Below are positions 1-6,919 of a stretch of DNA of 8,659 nt, one piece after another (the first letter of the stretch is position 1; each line of letters starts with the position of its first letter). Made by a program: the position numbers and the translations under genes. The notes under the pieces are model-generated. The model searched no databases. It was not told the DNA's origin and was given only the letters and a program-made list of their open reading frames with translations. Source of the DNA: Bacteroidales bacterium (GTDB lineage Bacteria; Bacteroidota; Bacteroidia; Bacteroidales; UBA7960); NCBI GenBank assembly GCA_007128045.1, contig SKYG01000087.1, positions 1 through 8,659 of the forward strand, read 5' to 3'.

Positions 1-632
1 AGATCATCCGGTTGCAGTATGAAGTGTCAAACCTGAAACCAATGTTTGAAGCCATATTCCATGAAGTCACCCACGGAAAGAAGCTTTTGCATGAAGATCG
101 TCATGTAACAGTAGAATCAATTGCAATGGAACATCGGATTCCATGTTATGGCTACCTTTTTAGGGAAAAACCATCCGACAGGAATATAAAAAAAGAAGCC
201 ATTCAAACATACAATATACCGGTGAGTCATATGAAACAAATTAAACGTGGGATGGATTTTCTGACCCCTGCCGGGACAGTCATACCCAACTCAGCGTTAA
301 CGTATGAGCCACCAACACCAAGAAGCTATGCGTTTTGTTCAGATACCGGATATACAGAGTCGTTTCTTGAACAGATCAGGGGTGTGGATGTCATGTATCA
401 CGAGGCGACGTTTCTAAAAGACAGGGCAGAAGTGGCCAGAGAGAAAACCCACTCCACTACTGTTGAAGCAGCCACCATTGCCAGGAAGGCCGGCGCCGGA
501 AAGTTGTTGATGGGGCACTATTCTGCCAGGTATAAGGATCTGTCACTGTTTCAAAAAGAAGCACAAGAGGTGTTTCCCAATAGTATCCTGGTGCAGGAAG
601 GCGATGTCATCACCATAGAATCAAAGGGGTAA
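1..632 (+). CDS. rnz: Ribonuclease Z, C-terminal part (5' end outside the window)
   Basis: Metallo-beta-lactamase-fold endonuclease that cleaves tRNA precursors just 3' of the discriminator base, in the cytoplasm. The frame is open to the window edge (first complete codon at 3-5), so the gene is truncated by the window and no start is visible. About 209 residues remain of a family length near 305. The N-terminal HxHxDH metal motif is missing because it lies upstream. What remains is typical: HRIPCYGY (codons around 132-155), the AFCSDTGY block with the metal-ligand Asp codon at 342-344, YHEATF (His codon 399-401), THSTTVEAA, and a final HYSARY block with the metal-ligand His at 516-518. The protein ends TIESKG with TAA at 630-632. 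Its last codons and stop lie in the first copy of a short direct repeat. No hairpin terminator is evident downstream. Family assignment is firm; RNase BN, a sister family, is the only near alternative. Confidence 0.95.
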   Translation, partial: IIRLQYEVSNLKPMFEAIFHEVTHGKKLLHEDRHVTVESIAMEHRIPCYGYLFREKPSDRNIKKEAIQTYNIPVSHMKQIKRGMDFLTPAGTVIPNSALTYEPPTPRSYAFCSDTGYTESFLEQIRGVDVMYHEATFLKDRAEVAREKTHSTTVEAATIARKAGAGKLLMGHYSARYKDLSLFQKEAQEVFPNSILVQEGDVITIESKG

Positions 633-690
633 CCACCTTTAATGAACAAAATCAGTACCATAGAATCAAAGGGGTCACCGTCTTTAATGA
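612..690 (+). repeat. Imperfect direct repeat (two 34-nt copies, 45-nt period) duplicating the 3' end of rnz
   Basis: Copy 1 is 612-645 and copy 2 is 657-690. They match at 31 of 34 positions, and the first 19 nt are identical. The period of 45 nt keeps the rnz reading frame. The TAA stop of rnz (630-632) in copy 1 is TCA in copy 2, so the frame after the stop stays open through copy 2 until a TAA at about 750-752. This is visible directly. A local tandem duplication with later drift is the simplest explanation. Insertion of a dispersed repeat is the alternative. Confidence 0.85.
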
Positions 691-714
691 TACAAGCAGC
701 AAGCAGATTTTTTT

Positions 715-722
715 TACCTTTG
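715..722 (+). promoter_or_regulatory. Candidate Bacteroidota -7 promoter element for valS
   Basis: TACCTTTG matches the Bacteroidota consensus TAnnTTTG at all fixed positions and lies 38 nt before the valS start. The predicted transcription start is near 725-726, giving a leader of about 35 nt. No TTG is found at the expected -33 distance, so support rests on the -7 element and its placement. A T9 run (728-736) would fall within the first transcribed bases, and a T8 run (708-715) overlaps the upstream edge of the element. The match also occurs in T-rich DNA, where chance hits are easier. Confidence 0.4.
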
Positions 723-760
723 TCAGGTTTTTTTTTGTTATCAGCTTTTAAATAATTCAA

Positions 761-3397
761 ATGGACATTCCCAAGCAATATTCATCGAAAGAAAACGAAT
801 CCAGATGGTACGACTTCTGGATAAAGAAAGGCTACTTTAAATCGGTTCCGGACGACCGTGAGCCGTACACCATAGTAATACCACCTCCAAATGTAACCGG
901 CGTGCTTCATATGGGGCACATGCTGAACAACACCATTCAGGATGTGCTGGTGCGCAGGGCACGTATGCAGGGCTATAATGCCTGTTGGCTGCCGGGCACC
1001 GACCATGCTTCCATTGCTACCGAAGCAAAAGTGGTGGCTAAGTTACGTGAGGAAGGGATCGACAAGAAAGACCTCGACAGGGAAACATTTTTGCAACATG
1101 CCTGGGACTGGAAGGAAAAACATGGCGGGATCATCCTCGAACAACTGAAGAAGCTTGGCGCCTCGTGCGACTGGGATCGCACCAGATTTACCATGGATGA
1201 TGAGCTGTCGGAGTCAGTGATCAGGGTATTTATAGACCTGTATAATAAAGGACTCATTTATCGCGGTGTACGCATGGTTAACTGGGATCCAAAGGCACTA
1301 ACCGCGGTATCCGATGAAGAAGTAATGTATAAGGAAGTCCGGTCTAAGTTTTACTATGTCAACTACCAGATAGAAGGAAGTCCCGGCGAATACGTTACGA
1401 TAGCCACCACACGACCGGAAACAATATTGGGAGATACCGCCATTTGCCTGCATCCGGACGATGAACGGGCGAAGTACCTCAAAGACAAAAGAGCATTGGT
1501 GCCTTTGATCAACAGACCCATCCAATTTATATTTGATGAGTATGTAGACCGCGACTTTGGCACCGGAACACTGAAGGTTACCCCGGCACACGACATAAAC
1601 GACTATAACCTGGGCTTAAAACACAACCTGCCGGTGATCGACATCTTTAACGACAATGGTACCCTGAATGACAAAGCGGAGATATACATCGGTGAAGATC
1701 GATTTGTTGTTCGGAAGAAAATCAGCAAAGAGCTGGAAGCCAAAGGCCATCTCATAAAAGTAGAGGAGATCACCAACAATGTGGGCTACAGCGAACGCAC
1801 CGATGAGGTTATCGAACCAAAGCTGTCTGTTCAGTGGTTTCTTAAGATGGAGGCCATGGCAAAACCTGCCCTGGACGTCGTGATGAACGACACCGTGAAA
1901 TTTCATCCGGCGAAGTTCAAGAATACCTACAAGCATTGGATGGAAAACGTTCGCGACTGGTGTATCAGCCGTCAGTTATGGTGGGGACAGCGTATTCCGG
2001 CTTATTACCTGCCTGATGGAAATTTTGTCGTCGCCTTCAGCCGTGAAGAAGCCCTGTATCTGGCGCGAAAAAAATATGATGCATCGCTGAACGATGCTGA
2101 CCTGCGTCAGGATGAAGACGTTCTGGACACCTGGTTCTCTTCCTGGCTGTGGCCATTATCTGTTTTCGACGGCATCAACAAACCTGACAACCCTGATATC
2201 AAATACTATTACCCGACCAACGACCTGGTAACGGCACCTGAGATTCTGTTCTTCTGGGTTGCCAGGATGATCATGGCCGGCCTGGAATACCGCAACGACA
2301 TCCCATTCAGAAATGTATACCTGACCGGAATTGTACGCGACAAGCTTGGCAGAAAGATGTCAAAGTCTCTCGGCAACTCACCTGATCCGCTCGATCTAAT
2401 AGAGAAGCATGGTGCTGATGGCGTACGGGTAGGCATGTTATTTTCATCACCCGCCGGAAACGACCTCCTATTTGAAGAGTCGTTGTGTGAGCAGGGCAGA
2501 AATTTCTGCAACAAGATATGGAACGCGTTTCGCCTGACACAAGGCTGGAGCGTTGATCCGGGCCTGAAACAACCGGAAGATGCTAAAGTCGCCATAGCCT
2601 GGTTTGAAGCCAATCTGAATCAATCGATCGAAACCATCTCAGATCATTTTGATAAATTCCGGATCGTTGATGCCTTGCTGTCGATTTACAAATTGATATG
2701 GGATGATTTCTGCTCCTGGTACCTTGAGATGGTGAAACCATCCTACCAGAAAGCCATCGACAAAGATACCTATCAACAAACATTAGGCTTTCTTGACAAG
2801 CTACTTCGTATATTGCATCCTTTCATGCCTTTTATCTCTGAAGAGATATATCAACGGATCAGAAACGAGAATGATCCAGAGAGCATTACCATTGCTCCGC
2901 AACCAAAGGCTACAGTGTATTCAACAAGTATTATCGATCAGTTTAACGTGGCGAAGCAAGCCATTATGGCTATCCGGAACGTAAGGCAGGAGAAGAATAT
3001 CCCACACAAAGAGGCACTTAGGTTGTTCGTCAAGAAGAACAACAATGAAAGCCCCGATACCACCTTCGACGGCATCGTCAAAAAGCTCTGTAACCTGGAA
3101 GAGCTTCAATACATTGAAGAAAAACCAGTCAAGGCCTTCTCCATTATTCTTAACACCACGGAGCTTTACATTCCTTTGGAAGAGAGCATAGATGTTGAAT
3201 CCGAGATAATTGGCCTTGAAACAGACCTCAACTATCAGAAAGGCTTCTTGTTGTCGATAGAGAAAAAGCTATCCAACGAAAAGTTTGTAAACCATGCCCC
3301 ATCAAATGTTGTTGATATGGAGCGTAAGAAGCAGGCAGATGCCTTGGCCAGGATCAAAGTGATCGAAGAACAACTGAAGGGCTTGCGGGCAACTTAG
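761..3397 (+). CDS. valS: Valyl-tRNA synthetase
   Basis: Cytoplasmic class Ia aminoacyl-tRNA synthetase, 878 aa and full length, joining valine to tRNA-Val. Order seen: the Rossmann active site with PPPNVTGVLHMGH (HIGH-type signature HMGH at 50-53). The inserted CP1 editing domain has TTRPET (216-221) and GTGTLKVTPAHD (267-278). R218, T221, K272, D278 and D281 match the threonine-editing pocket known for bacterial ValRS, so hydrolytic proofreading of Thr-tRNA looks intact. Next come DWCISRQLWWGQ (399-410), DEDVLDTWFSS (451-461) and KMSKS (532-536). The helical anticodon-binding domain spans roughly 620-760 and includes HPFMPFISEEIY (686-697). A charged C-terminal coiled coil (about 811-876) is the tRNA-binding arm specific to ValRS. 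ATG at 761 gives the usual N terminus (SRWYDFW) and follows an AT-rich leader without a Shine-Dalgarno sequence. No T-box leader is present. The TAG stop overlaps the stop of the convergent downstream gene. Confidence 0.98.
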   Translation: MDIPKQYSSKENESRWYDFWIKKGYFKSVPDDREPYTIVIPPPNVTGVLHMGHMLNNTIQDVLVRRARMQGYNACWLPGTDHASIATEAKVVAKLREEGIDKKDLDRETFLQHAWDWKEKHGGIILEQLKKLGASCDWDRTRFTMDDELSESVIRVFIDLYNKGLIYRGVRMVNWDPKALTAVSDEEVMYKEVRSKFYYVNYQIEGSPGEYVTIATTRPETILGDTAICLHPDDERAKYLKDKRALVPLINRPIQFIFDEYVDRDFGTGTLKVTPAHDINDYNLGLKHNLPVIDIFNDNGTLNDKAEIYIGEDRFVVRKKISKELEAKGHLIKVEEITNNVGYSERTDEVIEPKLSVQWFLKMEAMAKPALDVVMNDTVKFHPAKFKNTYKHWMENVRDWCISRQLWWGQRIPAYYLPDGNFVVAFSREEALYLARKKYDASLNDADLRQDEDVLDTWFSSWLWPLSVFDGINKPDNPDIKYYYPTNDLVTAPEILFFWVARMIMAGLEYRNDIPFRNVYLTGIVRDKLGRKMSKSLGNSPDPLDLIEKHGADGVRVGMLFSSPAGNDLLFEESLCEQGRNFCNKIWNAFRLTQGWSVDPGLKQPEDAKVAIAWFEANLNQSIETISDHFDKFRIVDALLSIYKLIWDDFCSWYLEMVKPSYQKAIDKDTYQQTLGFLDKLLRILHPFMPFISEEIYQRIRNENDPESITIAPQPKATVYSTSIIDQFNVAKQAIMAIRNVRQEKNIPHKEALRLFVKKNNNESPDTTFDGIVKKLCNLEELQYIEEKPVKAFSIILNTTELYIPLEESIDVESEIIGLETDLNYQKGFLLSIEKKLSNEKFVNHAPSNVVDMERKKQADALARIKVIEEQLKGLRAT

Positions 3398-5322
3398 TCA
3401 GCATCCTGATCCTGTGTGAACAAGGAATAGGCATAGTCCATAGGGAGAATGTTGATATAGTCTTCGTGGGTGGCACCGTTCAGACATGCTTCGATAATCT
3501 CTCTGCCCTTTGGATTCAGTTCGGGTTTCAGGAACTGCTGCAATTCTGACCTGAAGAAGTTGTACAACATGTCGGCACCTTTGTCATAACCTGCCTCCCC
3601 TACTTCAAGCTGGCGGTACACTTTCAGAAACCTTGTAGGCACCTTACTGCCTTCAATGGTCAGGTAGTTGAATTCGTAGCCCAGCAGCGGACATCTGGCT
3701 GGTTGGTACTGGTCAGACCTGAACTTGGCATTGCCCCTTCTGGTAAGGTACTCACGCATGAGAAGCTGGGGTTTAAAGCCCACCTTCCAGGCACCAATGT
3801 ATTGGTTACAGGTAAGGGTATATCTGGTTCTGGGTGTTTGCAACACCTGATCGAGAAGCAGGTTGGCCTGGTGGATCATTTTACCTGTGGCAAATGGCCA
3901 ATAAGAGCCAACACCTTCGCTTTCCATAGAACCTTTATCTACAATGCTGGGGTTGCTATGGCCTCGTGGAGCTACCAAACGCCATAACCAGGCAAGTGCC
4001 GGAGGCAAAATATGGAAGATGCCTATGATGCTATAGGATGGTTTGTCAGGAGTGAATGGGGGGGTTCTCACACCAAAACTCCTTACATCAATATTTACCG
4101 GTTTGTTTACAATGCCGGGGATCATATCGCGCGGAACGACGATGCGCGGATTTGGACAAGGCTTTCCGGCTTCATCTTCAATGTGATCCCAGGGAAGTGC
4201 TGTACAGCCTGGCTGGGTTTCTATATTTAAGAATAGCAGGGGTCTTTTTGTCTGTATGGCAAGCTTTTCCAGAAATGGGTCTTTGCCATATTCTGTCACA
4301 CTGTCGACCCGGAGGAACCAGCCATTTTCTGCGTCGAGGATGGTCAGTTTACCGTTGTCTCTTTGTATGGAGGGATGGCACATGGCCATGTCGTCGGCAA
4401 CAGGACGAAATTTACATAATTGCGGAATCGAGACATATCGTTTCTCACCCGTTATGATGTTCTCCCCTATCAGAACGCTTCCTTCTTCTTCGCGCACGAT
4501 ATGTTGGAACATCTCACTCTTTCCACCACCACTGGCACCTTCGTGCATGAAGTTGGTAAAATTATCATATGGGCTGAATACCTGTACCGACGAACAATGA
4601 GCTGTCACCCAGCCTTCCTTGGCACCTTTGAAGAGCAATACACCATACAGGCCTTTTTTGGCACTGGGACCTGGATACAGGTTGTACGAAAAGACCTCGT
4701 GCAATGTTTCAGAGCGGTTGTGCACCACGATCTGACGACCACCAAAGTGCGTATGCCGGAAAGGAGGGGCAACATAAATCACGGAGTCAACATTGAATCC
4801 TTCGGGCAGCTCATCGACATGCAACATTTGTTGCAACATGGCCAATCCCATACAGAAAAAGCCTGCATTTGCCGGGGCGATAGCCATACCACCTGCGCCT
4901 ATACCCTGCTTACCGGCAAAATAGAAAAAGATGGCCAGATCCTGCTGCTTCAGCCACTCCATCGTCTCATCACGCACACCGGAAAAATCTTTTCCAAATT
5001 TATCCTTAAACAGTGTTTTGTCAGACGGCAGGTCATCGGCAATTACCATGGTGTCGGGATCGCGGCGTCGCATATACTTTTCAGTATAGTTGGCAGATAT
5101 CCCATTCTTTACCTTATGAACAATAACTTCAACGAATGGCCCCTTACCTGGTAAATCGTAACTAACCTCATAGGAAAGCTGGTCTTTACCGCCAGTTGAA
5201 GCATCAGCCAACTCCTGAACAGTATTAAACAGGGTTACACTCTTGGCACCCTGAAGCAACTCAAGTATGTCGACAGGAAGCGACACATGGTTCTCCTTTA
5301 ATTTTTTCAAATATTTTTCCAC
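3394..5322 (-). CDS. PEPCK-like P-loop protein, probably DUF4914 family (function unknown)
   Basis: A 642-aa soluble protein with no signal peptide or clear membrane segment. By recall it resembles the DUF4914 family of Bacteroidota, which has about the same length. My motif alignment to E. coli ATP-PEPCK finds RRDP (86-89) against GRSP, so R87 aligns with the substrate Arg65. KKG (222-224) aligns with the metal/substrate lysines and HCS (242-244) with the metal histidine. The P-loop GASGGGKS is at 262-269 (nt 4516-4539), DAENGW (330-335) aligns with GDDEHGW, and R393 (PRIVVP) aligns with the TRVSYP arginine. Order and spacing match PEPCK. The second kinase-2 aspartate is Ala331, a loss at a metal-ligand position, so PEPCK activity itself is uncertain. 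Nucleotide binding and phosphotransfer are inferred. The start is GTG (5320-5322): no upstream in-frame start exists before a stop, the first internal ATG would remove about 83 residues, and a -7 element lies 27 nt upstream. The gene overlaps valS by 4 nt at its 3' end. Confidence 0.85.
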   Translation of the reverse strand: MEKYLKKLKENHVSLPVDILELLQGAKSVTLFNTVQELADASTGGKDQLSYEVSYDLPGKGPFVEVIVHKVKNGISANYTEKYMRRRDPDTMVIADDLPSDKTLFKDKFGKDFSGVRDETMEWLKQQDLAIFFYFAGKQGIGAGGMAIAPANAGFFCMGLAMLQQMLHVDELPEGFNVDSVIYVAPPFRHTHFGGRQIVVHNRSETLHEVFSYNLYPGPSAKKGLYGVLLFKGAKEGWVTAHCSSVQVFSPYDNFTNFMHEGASGGGKSEMFQHIVREEEGSVLIGENIITGEKRYVSIPQLCKFRPVADDMAMCHPSIQRDNGKLTILDAENGWFLRVDSVTEYGKDPFLEKLAIQTKRPLLFLNIETQPGCTALPWDHIEDEAGKPCPNPRIVVPRDMIPGIVNKPVNIDVRSFGVRTPPFTPDKPSYSIIGIFHILPPALAWLWRLVAPRGHSNPSIVDKGSMESEGVGSYWPFATGKMIHQANLLLDQVLQTPRTRYTLTCNQYIGAWKVGFKPQLLMREYLTRRGNAKFRSDQYQPARCPLLGYEFNYLTIEGSKVPTRFLKVYRQLEVGEAGYDKGADMLYNFFRSELQQFLKPELNPKGREIIEACLNGATHEDYINILPMDYAYSLFTQDQDAD

Positions 5323-5349
5323 GTTATATAGCCTTTAAAAATTTCCGTG

Positions 5350-5357
5350 CAAAGATA
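5350..5357 (-). promoter_or_regulatory. Candidate Bacteroidota -7 promoter element for the PEPCK-like gene
   Basis: Read on the minus strand this is TATCTTTG, a full match to TAnnTTTG. Its position predicts a transcription start near 5346 and a leader of about 24 nt before the GTG. No TTG lies at the usual -33 spacing; the nearest TTG is about 31 nt away, which is too far. The placement supports both the GTG start and transcription independent of the upstream hydrolase gene. Confidence 0.5.
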
Positions 5358-5408
5358 CGAAAACAGCTTGAATTTTCTCTGCGTTTCACAACAAAATGAT
5401 TGGGATAC

Positions 5409-5420
5409 ATAAATATTTAT
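5409..5420. promoter_or_regulatory. Perfect 12-bp AT-only palindrome upstream of the PEPCK-like gene
   Basis: ATAAATATTTAT is exactly self-complementary. It is centred about 60 nt upstream of the -7 element of the PEPCK-like gene, near -68 relative to the predicted start, where activators often bind. With only A and T its information content is low and chance occurrence is plausible, so an operator role is speculative. Confidence 0.2.
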
Positions 5421-5457
5421 ATGAAAAGTCAATCAATATGTCACAAACAGCCCATAC

Positions 5458-5514
5458 ATGAATTGCGTCCGTCTGTAGAGACGCGATTCATCTCGTCTCA
5501 TTTATCGTGTCTTA
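5458..5514. repeat. Cluster of degenerate palindromic arms forming two mutually exclusive hairpins
   Basis: Hairpin A pairs 5458-5469 with 5480-5491: a 12-bp stem with one T-G pair and a 10-nt loop. Hairpin B pairs GAGACGCGA (5478-5486) with TCTCGTCTC (5491-5499): 8 of 9 pairs and a 4-nt loop. Both use 5480-5486, so they cannot form together. A fourth related arm, ATTTATCGTGTCTTA, begins at about 5501. The core GTAGAGACGCGATT resembles short dispersed palindromic repeats of the GTAGAGACGCG...CGCGTCTCTAC type that I recall from bacterial intergenic DNA. The cluster begins 30-85 nt past the hydrolase stop. No T-tract follows the stems on the minus strand, so it is not a canonical intrinsic terminator, though it may protect the 3' end of the transcript. 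Confidence 0.55.
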
Positions 5515-5543
5515 GAAAGGTGCAATAAAAGAGAATAAAAAGA

Positions 5544-6740
5544 TCAGGAAGCAAGTTTCGGGATGAAGAAAGTGAACGTACCAACAATGTAATCCCAAAA
5601 GGCAGTCAGGTGGTCAGCTCCTTCAACAGGCTTCAGTTCAATATTAGAAGCGCCTGACTCAATCATGGCATCATAGGTTGTTTGAGAGTTGAAAAATGGT
5701 ACCAATAGGTCGTCTGTGCCATGATATAGCTGCAAAGGTACAGATGGCTTCCAGGAAAAAAGGTCATTGTCGGCCAATACGTCTTTGATCACCTGGTCAG
5801 TACCTTCCAGTACATCCATTCTGAAAGCATCGGTAAATAATGTAGCAGGATTTTTATTCACATCAGCGAACACCCCTTGTTGTTCGATCATGTCTGCCCA
5901 CGGTTCATTATAATAATAAGTATAAGGACGATTTAATGCCGGGTAAATGGAATTATAGACATCAAGAACCCACATATAGGTGTTTATGCTTTCGTATTCC
6001 TGGTCGAGCGACAGCAAGTTTTTCAGTGTCTCTGTTTTATTATACGGCCCGGATCCGGCAGTTGCTGCTCTGACATTAAATTCGCCGGCATGCTCCTCCT
6101 GGATAAGCTTTAACGTGGCCAGGGTAGCATATCCTCCCTGTGAATAGCCGGTTAAAAATAGTTTGTCGGATGGGTCTTTCAACTCTTCAACCTTAAAATA
6201 TTCGTAGGATGCCCTGATCATGTCTCTTGTAGCTGTTGCCAGGGTTTGACGGTGCTGGTATGGGTGATCTGTTTGCGAAGAAGAACCGTACCCGAGATAA
6301 TCCGGCATCACGGTGATAAAGCCTGTTGAAGACAAAAAAGCACCTACGTCCATATAATAAGAACCAGCCACAGAGGGAGCTTCATACGGATTGTAAATAG
6401 TGCCATGCTGAAAGCTTAAAACAGAATTGCCCGTGCCGGACACAGGCACCACCAAGGCTCCTGAGGCGATGATATCATGCCCGTCTACATCCACTGTATG
6501 ATAATCGAGGCGTATGACATCCACATCATGCTGAATAAAGAATTCCATGCCAGGCAGAGCAATGCCAGACTCCGATAAAACTGTTAACACATCTTGCCTG
6601 CTGTATGTACGCACTTTTTCATAGAAAGCCAAAAAATCAGGCTCATATGGTAGCTGGGTATCGTTGTCCTTTTCACATGAGAAGGTTACAATGGCAAAAA
6701 GAATCAGCAGAATACTTTTTAAAAATCTACGATATAACAT
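5544..6740 (-). CDS. Lipoprotein alpha/beta-hydrolase (secretory lipase/esterase type)
   Basis: A 398-aa exported esterase or lipase of unknown substrate. The N terminus has RR, a hydrophobic helix (about residues 9-20) and a lipobox ending in Cys22 (TFSC), indicating signal peptidase II cleavage. The residues after Cys (EKDND) are charged and acidic, like surface-export signals of Bacteroidota lipoproteins, so an outer-surface location is inferred. Catalytic parts: oxyanion-type HG at 112-113, the PDYLGYGSS block typical of this family, nucleophile elbow GYSQG with Ser200, Asp344 in HGTDDLLVP, and His377 in GADHLTAF. The triad is intact and the length is normal. I chose the ATG at 6738-6740 because it puts the signal peptide at the N terminus. 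An ATG 54 nt upstream would add 18 residues before the signal peptide and lies upstream of the predicted promoter. The gene is divergent from the symporter. A peptidase or acetyl-esterase role is possible. Confidence 0.88.
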   Translation of the reverse strand: MLYRRFLKSILLILFAIVTFSCEKDNDTQLPYEPDFLAFYEKVRTYSRQDVLTVLSESGIALPGMEFFIQHDVDVIRLDYHTVDVDGHDIIASGALVVPVSGTGNSVLSFQHGTIYNPYEAPSVAGSYYMDVGAFLSSTGFITVMPDYLGYGSSSQTDHPYQHRQTLATATRDMIRASYEYFKVEELKDPSDKLFLTGYSQGGYATLATLKLIQEEHAGEFNVRAATAGSGPYNKTETLKNLLSLDQEYESINTYMWVLDVYNSIYPALNRPYTYYYNEPWADMIEQQGVFADVNKNPATLFTDAFRMDVLEGTDQVIKDVLADNDLFSWKPSVPLQLYHGTDDLLVPFFNSQTTYDAMIESGASNIELKPVEGADHLTAFWDYIVGTFTFFIPKLAS

Positions 6741-6756
6741 AGTTCCAAATGTGTCA

Positions 6757-6791
6757 CAAATTAACAATTTTACTTTCAATAACCATACAAA
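6757..6791 (-). promoter_or_regulatory. Candidate promoter for the lipoprotein hydrolase
   Basis: On the minus strand TTAATTTG (6757-6764) matches TAnnTTTG except for one base. A TTTG (6788-6791) lies 23 nt upstream as a possible -33 element, at the long end of the usual spacing. The predicted start near 6754 gives a leader of about 13 nt to the chosen ATG. If right, it rules out the longer upstream start codon. Confidence 0.35.
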
Positions 6792-6875
6792 CAAACAAAT
6801 ACCTTACTTGTTTATTCATCCTGCATAAATCATATGTTCTGTCAGCGGCTTTTTACGCCTTGAATTGGCCCCAAA

Positions 6876-6911
6876 TTATAAGCATGAATCATACAGCTTA
6901 TAAGTTTTTTT
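6876..6911. promoter_or_regulatory. Perfect 8-bp inverted repeat with T7 tail between divergent genes: operator or terminator-like hairpin
   Basis: TTATAAGC (6876-6883) and GCTTATAA (6896-6903) are exact inverted repeats separated by 12 nt. G and T7 (6905-6911) follow on the plus strand. Arm centres are 20 bp apart, close to two helical turns, and the site ends just before the possible -33 TTG (6920-6922) of the symporter promoter, which is where a dimeric regulator would sit. Read as RNA on the plus strand it looks like a weak intrinsic terminator, but no plus-strand gene precedes it. I favour an operator. Confidence 0.4.
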
Positions 6912-6919
6912 ATTCCGGA

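Noticed and set aside
633..760. T-box or attenuator leader for valS
   Set aside because: The spacer is only 128 nt, lacks T-box sequence features and has no terminator/antiterminator pair.
551..778. Minus-strand 75-codon frame across the rnz/valS spacer
   Set aside because: Its internal repeat (PFDSMV twice) simply reflects the DNA duplication at 612-690. It has no promoter or start support.
2209..2613. Minus-strand 134-codon frame within valS
   Set aside because: It is antisense to the most conserved part of valS (the KMSKS region) and has no recognisable domain.
4420..5154. Long 244-codon open frame on the plus strand inside the PEPCK-like gene
   Set aside because: It is fully antisense to a gene with clear motif support, and its translation shows no recognisable domain or sensible composition. 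It is a shadow frame.
6741..6794. Upstream in-frame ATG extending the hydrolase by 18 residues
   Set aside because: The extension precedes an otherwise standard lipoprotein signal peptide and would start upstream of the predicted transcription start.
6850..6862. Possible GGC...GCC hairpin in the divergent region
   Set aside because: The stem is only three base pairs, well within chance.
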